Shown: piece by piece, positions 1-8,016 of the stretch
How positions within the stretch are numbered: position 1 is the stretch's first letter
How the letters are laid out: the number at the start of each line of letters is the position of its first letter
Source: SURF-21 sp964462595
Lineage (GTDB): Bacteria; Actinomycetota; Geothermincolia; Geothermincolales; RBG-13-55-18
Direction of reading: 5' to 3'
Length of the DNA: 64,000 nucleotides
Assembly (NCBI GenBank): GCA_964462595.1
Contig: CAYWXM010000067.1
Span: forward strand, 1-64,000
Notes under the pieces: model-generated
What the model saw: only the letters and a program-made list of their open reading frames with translations
What the model was told of the DNA's origin: nothing
The model's database searches: none
Translations under genes and position numbers: made by a program

Positions 1-143
1 GGGCCTGCGGGCCCTGATCGCGGCCAGCTCCCGGCAGGGGCATGGGCGCCTGGAGCGCCCCGGGATGCATGTATAAGAAAAGGGGCGGGGGGTGAAGGAT
101 ATCCTCGTGCTTGAGGCTGCGTGCCTCAAGATATTTCAATTGC

Positions 144-677
144 TCAGTCTAGCATGGAGACCAGGGCGGGCGGATAGCCGCAGCGGTACCATATCTTTTC
201 GGTGAGCCTACTGAGGTGATTCTCATCCTCCCAGGAGATAAGGAAATGATACTCAGTTAGTAACATGTGTTCGTTCTTGCTCTCAAGGAACGATTCGAAG
301 TGCTCTTTTATGTTCCTGGCCCTGCCGATCGTCGTCGTCATAAGGAGGACTTTCGGGAAGCGCTTTCCATAGTATTGATTCCTGCCCTGCCCGCATTCAC
401 CGAGGATCAGGTACCTGTAGAGTTTGTCCGTCACCTTGCGTAGGGCCTCCGTCCCCCGATCGTATTCAAAGAAGAACGATACCTTATCGCTCCCGGTCCT
501 TCTTAACTCGCCATAGGCATCAGGCCTGATATCAAGGCTGATCGCGGGCAGGCATACCCTGCTTTCTGAGCTGTTTATCCAGCGGGTAAGCCCGATGTAG
601 GCGTTCTCACGTGCCTCTCTTTCTAGAGATATGAAGAAGTCGTTTATCCCGCGGCGGTGAGTCATGTATCCAGCCAC
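144..677 (-). CDS. Replication-relaxation (Replic_Relax) family protein lacking its own N-terminal winged helix
   Basis: The protein (177 aa) matches the core of the Replic_Relax family, found next to DNA-transfer ATPases in integrative and mobilizable elements, where it is thought to act in DNA processing for transfer or replication. Visible family features are the opening HRRGINDFF, then IRPDAYGEL and the acidic FFFEYDRGTE followed by a KLYRYL helix. The start is GTG at 677; an ATG four codons in (665) is the alternative. Its frame is closed upstream by the 3' end of the ATPase gene, 10 bases away, so the two are surely co-transcribed. Family members usually begin with a winged helix and a linker before this core. 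Here that winged helix sits at the C-terminus of the neighbouring ATPase instead. Family assignment is from recognised motifs; the function is inferred from the family. Confidence 0.75.
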   Translation of the reverse strand: MAGYMTHRRGINDFFISLEREARENAYIGLTRWINSSESRVCLPAISLDIRPDAYGELRRTGSDKVSFFFEYDRGTEALRKVTDKLYRYLILGECGQGRNQYYGKRFPKVLLMTTTIGRARNIKEHFESFLESKNEHMLLTEYHFLISWEDENHLSRLTEKIWYRCGYPPALVSMLD

Positions 678-687
678 AGGCAGCCAC

Positions 688-3405
688 TCATGCCGCGGGA
701 TTGCCGAGTTGCTTCTTCGCCCTTGCGGTCAGCCTGTAGAAGAAAGGCTTCTTCGCATCGGCCTCTTCCTTGAATTTCTCGAGATATCCGAGCTGCACAA
801 GCTTGTTCAGCCTTTTATATGCCAAAGGTTGTTTCCAGCCGAGGCTCTCCTCGATATCCTTAGACGTTACCACTCCCATCCTGCGCACCTGCTCGAAAGC
901 CTCCTTCTCCTTGGGCGTCAGATCGCCCTTGCCACCGGCGAAGCTATCTTCCTGATTCTTCTTTTCTATATCACCGTTATCTCCGTTGTTTTCGGCTCCC
1001 CTTCTCCTGTCCATCTCCGCATCGATCTCTGTGCACGTCCGCGCAAGCGCGTTCATCTTGATCACCACGTAGTGCATTTGCTCCTCGTTCACCGCAGGCA
1101 GCATGGGAAGGGCCTCCATCCTGAAGGGCGGAGTGGATTGTTTGTCTACCGACGTCTTTACGAGGCACTGGTATGCCGGCAGGTTGATCAGGTCCTCTAC
1201 CGTCTTGCTCAGCTCCTCATCCTCTTGGCATCGCGCAAAATAAGGGGCGAGAAGTGTTGCGTCTATCACGCCAGCCCGGAAGCTTATGAGCGTACCCACG
1301 TTCCCCAGCACGGCCGAAAGAACCTCCTCTGGAAGCTGGTCCAGGTACTGCACGAAGAGGTACTGGCACAGTCCGAACTTGCGCGATTGAGAGAGTATCT
1401 TCTCGTAGGTTAGGGTCATGAAGTTCTCGGCCTCGTCTATGTACATGCGGAATATCCTTTCCCGGTGCTTTCTGCTCAGGGCGGACTGGAAGACCTTGGC
1501 GACGATCAGGGTCCCGAGGAGCCTGGCGTTCTCCTCCCCCAGCCTTCCCATATCCAGGTCTATGATCAGAAAATTGCCTGTGTCCATGAGGTCCCGGAAA
1601 TCTATCTGTGACCTGCTCTGCCCCAGGGTGCGGCGGAGCCGCCTGTCGAGGGAGATTGTGGAGAGCCGGTCGTAGAGGGACATGAGGTGGTCTATCTGCT
1701 GCCTTTTGTCGAGCCTTGCGAACTGGTCGTGCCAGAAGCTCATGAGCTCTGTGTCCTTTACCTTTCTCAGGATCCTCTCCCTGAAGGATGGGTCGATGAA
1801 GAGGGGATAAAGCTCCATTACCGTCATCGGCTCCGGGTAGGAGAGAAGGGTCATGATGCCGTGCCTAAGATAGTGCTTCAGACGCACGAACTCGGCCTTC
1901 ATCTGCCAGCTCGCGTGGAAGACATCGACGGTGTTTGCGCATATCAGGTTAAGTTCCTCCGTGCTTGCGATCTCGCTCTTTTCCAGGACGTTGAAGCCTA
2001 TGGAGTGGCTCTCGTCCCAGGGCGCCCAGTAATGGATCCTGTGCAGAAAATCTGGGTTTATCCTCCCGCACAGCTCCTTTGCCGCCGTGCCGTGGGGGTC
2101 GATATAGAGGCCTCCTGATTCCCTGTCCCTGAGGCCTTCCTGTATTAAACCAAGGATCTCCTCCGTCTTTCCCATTCCCGTCCTTCCGACAACCGTCACG
2201 TGCAAGGACTCGTCGGTCTTCCCCAGCGCCACCGGCCGCTTACTGTCACGGTCGATGGCGTAGCCGATCAGCCTTCCCTCCGAAGGTAGATCGAGAACCG
2301 TCTCCTTCTCGCGGTTATAGGCGCGGCGCAGGCCTCTGGTCTGGACGCGCAGCCCCGGAGGGTGATAGATGCTTGCTAGCTCCTCCGAATCGAGGATGGT
2401 CCTAGATCCGAATATGGGGTAGAGACCGCGGGAGGCCAGCTTGAGAAACAGCCTTCGGTTATAGAACCAGACCCTGTTCCTCTTCAGGCGGTTGAACCAT
2501 GTATACACCCCGAAGGCATCGGCGAGGGCCTCGACGTCGTGGTAGCGGGCGGTATCTGACTGCACCATGAGGCGGATCTCCACCCGGAATGAGTTACGGT
2601 TCAGCTTATCTCCCGCCGCTTCCTCGAATTTCTTCGTCTCCTCGGTAAGCATGCCGGAATTGGTGTTGTTGCCCCCGTCTTTCTGCCTGCCTTCCTCGCC
2701 CATACCGAACAGAAGCTCGCCGACGATCTCGACCAGGCCCCTCAGCGCCCATACCGCGCGGTTTGTGGAGATGTTTATGGTCCTTCTCTTTCTTACCTGG
2801 TTGATGACACCGCGGGCCTTTGCGTGCCACAAGGCACCTATGGGCTTGATCAATATTTGGATGGTGCGCGTCTCACCGGGCTCGGATCCGGCCAGTGAGT
2901 TGGTTATGGCCTCCATGGGGTCCTTGCCATCGTCCGCGTCGAAATAAGTGGCCTTCAAAGCATAGGCAGGGTGCCTCGCCTGCTTGATCTGGCACATCAC
3001 CGTCCTCTTACCCTGCCCGACCAGTTTTTCCTCCGATTCCCTGCATGCGATGTTGGGATAGCTCGCGGTGAATATGCTCTTTATGCGCTTGGGAAGGCCT
3101 GCCTCGCCCGGTACCGAGACATAGAAGGCGATATCCTGCGATGAATGGATCTCGAGGGTTACGTGGGGCTGGGGAGCAAGTATCCTCCTGTACCAGGGAT
3201 ACCTTATACCGTGCAGGTTGTTAAAAAGGCTAGCCGCTATCTCGTGGCTCGAGTCGTCATCCCTCGGTAGCTGGATCTCAAATGTCTGGTTGTTTACTAC
3301 GCGGGACAGTCTCTTTCTCCACCTCAGGATTATTATCGAGACCAGAAAGAGAGATACAAGCGGCAATATCGCCATGGAGACAGCCAGGATGTCTTGCAGT
3401 GTCAC
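688..3405 (-). CDS. TraG/VirD4-like conjugative DNA-transfer ATPase with C-terminal winged helix
   Basis: This 905-aa ATPase begins with one membrane segment (about residues 8-28), continues through a long beta-rich region, and has a P-loop GRTGMGKTE near residue 410, a Walker B-like FRMYIDEAE near 640 and an arginine-rich helicase core. This is the layout of coupling-protein-like ATPases that pump DNA through the membrane during transfer of integrative elements. The last 75 residues (LTPKEKEAFEQVRRMG onward) read as a winged helix-turn-helix ending in YRLTARAKKQL. In many related elements that domain opens the downstream Replic_Relax protein. The start is GTG with AGAAGG about 7 bases upstream. 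It sits 29 bases after the excisionase-like gene and 10 bases before the Replic_Relax gene, forming an element operon. No relaxase is seen inside the window. Confidence 0.8.
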   Translation of the reverse strand: MTLQDILAVSMAILPLVSLFLVSIIILRWRKRLSRVVNNQTFEIQLPRDDDSSHEIAASLFNNLHGIRYPWYRRILAPQPHVTLEIHSSQDIAFYVSVPGEAGLPKRIKSIFTASYPNIACRESEEKLVGQGKRTVMCQIKQARHPAYALKATYFDADDGKDPMEAITNSLAGSEPGETRTIQILIKPIGALWHAKARGVINQVRKRRTINISTNRAVWALRGLVEIVGELLFGMGEEGRQKDGGNNTNSGMLTEETKKFEEAAGDKLNRNSFRVEIRLMVQSDTARYHDVEALADAFGVYTWFNRLKRNRVWFYNRRLFLKLASRGLYPIFGSRTILDSEELASIYHPPGLRVQTRGLRRAYNREKETVLDLPSEGRLIGYAIDRDSKRPVALGKTDESLHVTVVGRTGMGKTEEILGLIQEGLRDRESGGLYIDPHGTAAKELCGRINPDFLHRIHYWAPWDESHSIGFNVLEKSEIASTEELNLICANTVDVFHASWQMKAEFVRLKHYLRHGIMTLLSYPEPMTVMELYPLFIDPSFRERILRKVKDTELMSFWHDQFARLDKRQQIDHLMSLYDRLSTISLDRRLRRTLGQSRSQIDFRDLMDTGNFLIIDLDMGRLGEENARLLGTLIVAKVFQSALSRKHRERIFRMYIDEAENFMTLTYEKILSQSRKFGLCQYLFVQYLDQLPEEVLSAVLGNVGTLISFRAGVIDATLLAPYFARCQEDEELSKTVEDLINLPAYQCLVKTSVDKQSTPPFRMEALPMLPAVNEEQMHYVVIKMNALARTCTEIDAEMDRRRGAENNGDNGDIEKKNQEDSFAGGKGDLTPKEKEAFEQVRRMGVVTSKDIEESLGWKQPLAYKRLNKLVQLGYLEKFKEEADAKKPFFYRLTARAKKQLGNPAA

Positions 3406-3434
3406 CGTGTTGCCTTCTTATGCGCTGCTTCTAT

Positions 3435-3611
3435 CTACAGATCGCAGTGCACGCCGCGATGGAGCTGCTCGATGATCTCCCCGGGATCGTAGCGGAGATA
3501 CTTGCCCACCCTTATGTGCGGAAGCTCCCCTTTCTGGGTCAAGCGGTAAACCTGAGAGACCGGAATCTTTAGCATCGTCGCAAGCCCCTTCGGATCCAGA
3601 AGACCGTCCAT
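3435..3611 (-). CDS. Small helix-turn-helix (excisionase/BldC-like) DNA-binding protein
   Basis: The 58-aa product reads LDPKGLATMLKIPVSQVYRL then LPHIRVGKYLRYDPGEI, the HTH_17 (excisionase/MerR-like) fold: a helix-turn-helix followed by a small wing. Such proteins act as recombination directionality factors or repressors beside tyrosine integrases. A longer frame opens at 3692 with TTG, but I place the start at ATG 3611. That codon has AGGAG six bases upstream, and a good promoter lies inside the longer frame, so the upstream codons would be largely untranscribed. It is the first gene of the operon with the transfer ATPase. Whether it drives excision or only represses is not visible from sequence. 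Confidence 0.75.
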   Translation of the reverse strand: MDGLLDPKGLATMLKIPVSQVYRLTQKGELPHIRVGKYLRYDPGEIIEQLHRGVHCDL

Positions 3612-3662
3612 GCCCTTCTCCTTTCCTTCCACCCCTATAGCTATCAGTAGATCACGGAGATG

Positions 3663-3692
3663 AGTATACATAGTTTCATTCATGTGTGTCAA
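3663..3692 (-). promoter_or_regulatory. Sigma-70-type promoter of the element operon
   Basis: On the minus strand there is a perfect TTGACA (3692-3687), an 18-base spacer and TATACT (3668-3663). Transcription should begin near 3656, leaving about 45 bases of leader before the ATG at 3611. The spacer contains TTTCATTCATG, one of four copies of a motif shared with the integrase promoter region, so the promoter may be repressed by a protein binding there. Confidence 0.65.
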
Positions 3693-3712
3693 TGTTTATA
3701 TGTTTAATCATG
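3674..3712. promoter_or_regulatory. Candidate operator: two TTTATTCATG-like motifs at the excisionase promoter
   Basis: TTTCATTCATG (3674-3684) and TTTAATCATG (3703-3712) lie in the same orientation. The first is inside the promoter spacer and the second just upstream of the -35 box. They match the two copies at 4310-4336. Repeated, evenly placed motifs over promoters are typical of repressor sites; the binding protein (the HTH protein or the Phd-like protein) is inference. Confidence 0.4.
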
Positions 3713-3829
3713 TAAGTATGCTAAAAGAGATAACGGTGCTTCAAAGAGCTGTTCAGGAAATAGGGCCAGGAGGATACGTAATCTAGCTGAGCTGGTTATG
3801 CGCCGTCACACTCGACGCACAATGATGAT

Positions 3830-4249
3830 CTACCTTTTCCCTCGCTCAAACAAATCGGAGGACTCATTCCTTGCGCGCTCGGGGAAACGGTTGGAGGCCA
3901 CTCCGCATATCTGTTTGTAGATGGTCAGGAGAAAGACCTTCCCCTGCCTGATATCGTCTATGAACTCGTTCCTGCGTGCCGTCCTCAAGGAGTAGATGCC
4001 CATCAATTCGTCTGCTCCCTCCGGGGTTTCCCGCCTTGTATCCCAGGCTTCTTTCTCTTCCTCCGTAAGATGGCGTATATAGCACAGTGGGCGTTTGTTC
4101 CAGGATACGATGAAGTCCTCGCCTGCTTTGAGGCGATCGCGGATATCGATAGGGTCATGGTGGAAGTCTGATATGGTGATGATGTTGATCTCCTGGTCTT
4201 TCGATGGTATGTAGCTCTCCGGCCCTGACTTTCTAGTACTTGATGCCAT
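3830..4249 (-). CDS. Phd/YefM-like antitoxin-type DNA-binding protein
   Basis: In this 139-aa protein, residues 20-62 (NIITISDFHHDPIDIRDRL, then AGEDFIVSWNKRPLCYIRHL) follow the Phd/YefM antitoxin pattern: a beta strand, a helix that shortens into RL, then the GE-x-hydrophobic turn and a strand with a short basic loop. That fold binds DNA and represses its own promoter. The C-terminal half has no match I recognise and holds no obvious toxin domain. The start ATG has GGGAGG nine bases upstream. It lies between the integrase and the excisionase-like gene, transcribed away from the integrase. No partner toxin gene is adjacent, so it may be a solitary element repressor. The family call rests on a short match. 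Confidence 0.5.
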   Translation of the reverse strand: MASSTRKSGPESYIPSKDQEINIITISDFHHDPIDIRDRLKAGEDFIVSWNKRPLCYIRHLTEEEKEAWDTRRETPEGADELMGIYSLRTARRNEFIDDIRQGKVFLLTIYKQICGVASNRFPERARNESSDLFERGKR

Positions 4250-4301
4250 CTGAAATAACCTCCCACCTGCACCATATTGTCTCTAACGGGAGCACATATA
4301 C

Positions 4302-4336
4302 ATTATATCATTTATTCATGATTATATTTATTCATG
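4302..4336. promoter_or_regulatory. Divergent promoter/operator region with two ATTTATTCATG direct repeats
   Basis: ATTTATTCATG occurs at 4310-4320 and again at 4326-4336, 16 bases apart start to start, between the integrase and the divergently read Phd-like gene. A minus-strand TATAAT (4307-4302) abuts the first repeat and could serve the Phd-like gene. The same motif occurs at the excisionase promoter, pointing to one regulator controlling both ends of this module. Confidence 0.45.
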
Positions 4337-4379
4337 TCACTGCTTAGTGTTATAGTCATGGAAGGCTATAGGAGGCTAT

Positions 4380-5498
4380 GTGGCTAGCATCTGTAAGCGA
4401 TACAAGAAGGATGGAACCACCCGTTATGTGGTGAGATTCACTGACCCACATGGCAACAGGACGGAAAAGGCCGCGGGGAGCACCAAGAAGTCGGCGGAAT
4501 TGCTCAAGAAGAGGATTGAGCAGGAACTCGCCGAGGGGACATACCAGGCAACGACCCCCGAGGATTATAAGTTTTCAGAATTCTGCGATAAGTTCCTGAA
4601 GGCGAAGGAGGGGCGGGTCAAGGATTTGACCCATACGTTCTACAGCATGACCATAAAGAACTACCTGAAGCCCTACCTCGGAGAAATGAGACTATCCGAG
4701 ATCACACCATCAAAGGTCAATTCCCTCATCGAATACTTAAGCGATAACGGCAAATCCATTACTACCCAGGGGAAGGCCATGCGTACCCTCAGGGTGATAT
4801 TGAGATGGGCGGTGACCCTAGAGCTGATACCCCGGGATCCAACCGCAGCAATACGGGTACCTAAGACAAGGCGGAAAGAATTGACGATCATCACGCCCGA
4901 GCAATTCAAGAAATTGCTCTCAGCGTGTGTAGAGGACTTGTACGATCTGGTGGCCATAGCAGGCCTTGCCGGCCTTCGCCAGGGCGAGATAGTCGCCCTC
5001 AGGTGGAAGGACATCGACTTTGAATACAGCGTGATCCGCGTAATGCGCAATTACTTCCCCGGACACGGCTTCAGCGACCTGAAGACCGCTTCTTCCAGGA
5101 GGGCCGTTCCTCTTGTCGCTACCCTTGAGGAAATCCTACGTGCCCGCCGCCAGGAACAGAAGAAGCCGCTACCAGATGCGCTTATATTCCCGAACAGTGC
5201 TGGAAAACCGCTCGACAGGGCTAGGTTCTTCCCCCGTTTTAAAGAGGCCCTGAAAGCAGCCGAGCTGCCGGACATGTCCTTCCACGACCTTCGCCACTTC
5301 TATGCTTCTCTCGGCATTGCATCAGGAATGGACCCCAAGGCATTGCAGGTAGCCATGGGTCACAGTTCAATTCAGGTGACTATGGATGTCTACGGCCACC
5401 TGTTCCCCGGTTCCTACGACAAAGCGCTGGCGAAAATGGAAGAGATAATGTCAGTGGGAAAGAAGTTGAAGTACCTGCAGAGCAAGGGTACAACCTAG
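4380..5498 (+). CDS. int: Tyrosine-type site-specific integrase
   Basis: This integrase (372 aa) would cut and rejoin DNA to insert and excise the element. Residues 1-55 form an arm-type N-terminal domain (RYVVRFTDPHGNR); residues 65-160 form a SAM-like core-binding domain; the catalytic domain follows. All catalytic residues are visible: Arg200 in GLRQGE, Lys235 in SDLKTASSRR, His302 and Arg305 in FHDLRH, His328 in MGHSS, and the nucleophile Tyr338 in MDVYGHLF. The start is GTG with AGGAGG four bases upstream; the overlapping ATG two bases earlier is in another frame. It reads rightward out of the element, as is usual for an integrase at an element end. The expected attachment site just beyond 5,500 is not a recognisable tRNA. 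Confidence 0.93.
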   Translation: MASICKRYKKDGTTRYVVRFTDPHGNRTEKAAGSTKKSAELLKKRIEQELAEGTYQATTPEDYKFSEFCDKFLKAKEGRVKDLTHTFYSMTIKNYLKPYLGEMRLSEITPSKVNSLIEYLSDNGKSITTQGKAMRTLRVILRWAVTLELIPRDPTAAIRVPKTRRKELTIITPEQFKKLLSACVEDLYDLVAIAGLAGLRQGEIVALRWKDIDFEYSVIRVMRNYFPGHGFSDLKTASSRRAVPLVATLEEILRARRQEQKKPLPDALIFPNSAGKPLDRARFFPRFKEALKAAELPDMSFHDLRHFYASLGIASGMDPKALQVAMGHSSIQVTMDVYGHLFPGSYDKALAKMEEIMSVGKKLKYLQSKGTT

Positions 5499-5579
5499 GT
5501 TCAGTTTCTCTTATTTACGATAGCGAAGATCTGATGACGGATGTAAAAGGCTAAACCGGAAGAGCCCCCCTAATATATT

Positions 5580-5657
5580 CATAACTTGGAAGTGCGACAA
5601 TCGCGGGGCTGCGGCCCCGAAAGCTGCAGGATAACGAGATGCGCCCCCGAAGTTATG
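5580..5657. repeat. Nested inverted repeats downstream of the integrase
   Basis: CATAACTT (5580-5587) is matched by its complement AAGTTATG (5650-5657), and inside lies a 6-bp GC hairpin, CGGGGC-TGCG-GCCCCG (5604-5619). No T-tract follows on either side, so a classical terminator is unlikely. Its position right after the integrase makes an attachment site or recombinase arm site possible; this is inference. Confidence 0.3.
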
Positions 5658-5691
5658 CATGAATAGAGGCGATATTCTGGACAATTGACTA

Positions 5692-6687
5692 CTAGTATCT
5701 CACTGGAGCCAGGCCTTCGGAGAAATAGCCCGCCTCTGCGTACTGAGGTTCTATCACTATGTTGCCGCTCTTGTCGATATAGCCCCATTTACCAGAGTCG
5801 TTTATAGCCGCCAAACCCCCGGAGAACTTCTTGACCTTATGGAACCGGGTTTTTACAACGATGTTCCCTCCGGTATCGATGTAGCACCATTCCCCATAGA
5901 TGCTGACATGCGCCAGTCCTTCCGAGAAGGGATAGGCTTCATCGAAACGGGGATCGATGACCACGTTTCCATCCACGTCTATATACCCCCATCTGTCATC
6001 GATTAGTACCGGCGCCATACCTTGGGAGAAGTCGCGGGCTAGAGTGTACTTGGGCTCGATGACTATCTCGCCGCTTTTGTCTATGTAGCCGAACCAAGTA
6101 TCAAACCGTCCCCTTTCGAAATACTCTAGTATCATCACCAGAGCCCTTCCGTCGTGGAAACCGCCTTGCTCTCTTATATCGTATTCAAACGCCTGCATCT
6201 CCGGCGGAATCGCGTATTCCCCGGTCTTGTCGATGAAGCCCGTTTTGCCCTCCGGGGTATTCGCCGTCCATACCCTTGCGAGCCCCTCGGAGAAGGGAAA
6301 GGCTCGGAGCCATTGGGGCTCAATGACGAAATCGCCGTTCTTGTCTACGTAGCCAAGTTTTCCGTCGCCTCCCGCGAGGGCAAGCCCTTCAGAAAAAGAG
6401 CCATAAAAGTGGGTTCCTTCTATTATGACTTCGCTGTTCACGTCTATGTAGCCCAGATCCGTCATGGCCAAGCCTTCGGAAAACTCACGCGCTATAGCAT
6501 ACTTGGGCTCAATTATCACGTTGCCTTCTCTATCGATATAGCCGTAGCGGTTGTCCTTATATATATTCTTATCACCCCCCTCAACATTATTACCCTCATT
6601 TGACACGCACGATATCAAAGAAAGCATCATCGCTATAACCAGTATCAAGCAGACACTTCTCGTGACATTATTATTGGTCTTGATCAT
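5692..6687 (-). CDS. WG-repeat lipoprotein
   Basis: This 331-aa protein has a signal peptide ending in the lipobox LISC with Cys27, so it is probably a lipid-anchored extracytoplasmic protein. The rest is a run of about eight WG repeats of the type YGYIDREGNVIIEPKY followed by FSEGLA, each about 40 residues, folding as beta strands. WG-repeat proteins are widespread, and their ligand is generally unknown. The protein stops right after a repeat motif (FSEGLAPVRY), so it may have lost a terminal repeat. Spacing to a ribosome site is poor (AGGA eleven bases before the ATG). It stands alone, with lower GC than the core genome to the right, consistent with acquired DNA. Confidence 0.8.
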   Translation of the reverse strand: MIKTNNNVTRSVCLILVIAMMLSLISCVSNEGNNVEGGDKNIYKDNRYGYIDREGNVIIEPKYAIAREFSEGLAMTDLGYIDVNSEVIIEGTHFYGSFSEGLALAGGDGKLGYVDKNGDFVIEPQWLRAFPFSEGLARVWTANTPEGKTGFIDKTGEYAIPPEMQAFEYDIREQGGFHDGRALVMILEYFERGRFDTWFGYIDKSGEIVIEPKYTLARDFSQGMAPVLIDDRWGYIDVDGNVVIDPRFDEAYPFSEGLAHVSIYGEWCYIDTGGNIVVKTRFHKVKKFSGGLAAINDSGKWGYIDKSGNIVIEPQYAEAGYFSEGLAPVRY

Positions 6688-6819
6688 CTAAATCATCATC
6701 CTGGCTGCTAATCTTGAGCCCATGGAACAGGGCCTTTTTCATACCCATGCGGAGAATTCACAAAAACGAAAATTCACCTTCTATGCTGTCAATATATGTT
6801 ATTTTCACCCATATGGTGA

Positions 6820-7599
6820 TTATCCTATTTCTTCTTCTTTGAGAACTTCTATCTTATCCTCATACTTGCTGAAAGATAGTTCATTCCTTATGAAATAATG
6901 AACCAAATGGACAAGACTATTACAGGCGCCATTAACTCTCTTAATATCTTCCAACTTATAGGCTACAAGAGTTGGCTTCCTTTCAATATGTGCTATTGCA
7001 TTTCGGAATTGCTCTTTTAAATGCTTCCCTACATCAACACCACGTTCTATTAAATCTTCCAAATAAGAATCTATATAAATATTGTGGTCACCCGAAACTA
7101 CGACATTCACCCATTCTTCGGCATTATTAGTGTTCCTGACACCATATCGTATGTCCAGTACTTTCCAGTATATTAAGAATCTATAAAAGGGGTCTCTCGA
7201 ATTATTCGCATCATTCATCAAGGATAAGGCGATCTTTTGTTCATCAGAAATTGGATTTCTATAATAAATAAAATCCTTCAGCTCGTAATCCTTACATTTA
7301 CGCTTTACGTGAAGTCTTCTGATTTCGTGCCATAAGTTACCCTTTTCCTTTCTTCCCATGGCCATCGACCCTGCAAATATAAAACTGCATCCATTTACCC
7401 AACCAAATCCATGCAAGAAATTGCTTATGTTCTGAAATGTCTCTTCTAGCTCCTTGCGATCATCGATGATAGTCTGCACAATGTGGCAATCGTTTTGATC
7501 CCCAGATATTAGCAGAAACTCCCTGTCTCCATACCCGAAGAGACAACGATTAAAAGAAAAAACCGCATCGCTATCAAATGCAAACGCCCAGAGTTCCAC
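6820..7599 (-). CDS. Uncharacterised protein with HEPN-type R-x4-H motif
   Basis: I do not recognise a named family for this 259-aa protein. A helical C-terminal half carries FRNAIAHIERKP, in which Arg199 and His204 form the R-N-x3-H arrangement of HEPN ribonuclease domains. An earlier helix, FYRFLIYWKVLDIRYG, resembles the first helix of HEPN-like proteins sometimes annotated as Apea/MauJ-like. The N-terminal half is beta-rich. Base composition is clearly AT-rich against the chromosome. It is followed on the plus strand by a decayed gene module. A role in RNA cleavage or phage defence is inference from the motif only. Confidence 0.45.
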   Translation of the reverse strand: MELWAFAFDSDAVFSFNRCLFGYGDREFLLISGDQNDCHIVQTIIDDRKELEETFQNISNFLHGFGWVNGCSFIFAGSMAMGRKEKGNLWHEIRRLHVKRKCKDYELKDFIYYRNPISDEQKIALSLMNDANNSRDPFYRFLIYWKVLDIRYGVRNTNNAEEWVNVVVSGDHNIYIDSYLEDLIERGVDVGKHLKEQFRNAIAHIERKPTLVAYKLEDIKRVNGACNSLVHLVHYFIRNELSFSKYEDKIEVLKEEEIG

Positions 7600-7623
7600 G
7601 TGATATCTTTCGTTTTATATCAT

Positions 7624-7850
7624 CTGGTATTTCCCATATGCACCTTCCAATACCAATATTCTACACCCCAAAGGCAGATCGATATATTCAAGCGCCTTCC
7701 CTACCCCACCACCTGGTCAAAATATAATAACCCTATGAAACTCGTGCCTCTCTACGACGGAGAAGAGAACATAGGCTCCGCCCCCCTCGTAACCAACCTC
7801 GACACCTGGGACGGCATGAGGTGGCGCCACCTCTCCACCGGCTGCCACCT
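7624..7850 (+). repeat. Promoter-plus-start module, copy 1
   Basis: This is the most complete of three related segments. It runs from TTTCCCATATGCACC through TATTCTACACCCC to TATAAT (7723-7728), then six bases, then ATG and the codons for MKLVPLYDGEENIGSAPL. Copies 2 and 3 lie near 9,589 and 10,845. All three keep a -10-like box six bases before the start codon. Confidence 0.7.
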
Positions 7851-8016
7851 GGGTGTGGGCAAGCTCGACGACGGCAGGTACTACGCCTGCTACGCGAGCG
7901 ACTGGTCTCCGGTCAGGATAATTTCCTACGCCGGTATTTTGGGGGTCTTCCACGAATTTATAGCGAGCTTGTCTAATTGTTTCAATGCGTTTTTCGTTTT
8001 CAAACGCCTAGAATAA
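7735..8016 (+). pseudogene. Truncated gene beginning MKLVPLYD (copy 1 of a decaying family)
   Basis: The reading begins MKLVPLYDGEENIGSAPLV and continues with GCHLGVGKLDDGRYYACYASDW for about 65 plausible residues. It then runs into sequence that is antisense to the neighbouring gene (end at 7926), so the tail after about 7,930 is probably not native. I do not know the family. There is no Shine-Dalgarno; TATAAT lies six bases before the ATG, which would give a leaderless transcript. Two further broken copies of the same start occur in this island. Confidence 0.5.

Noticed and set aside
5604..5619. GC hairpin after the integrase as an intrinsic terminator
   Set aside because: No T-tract follows on either strand.
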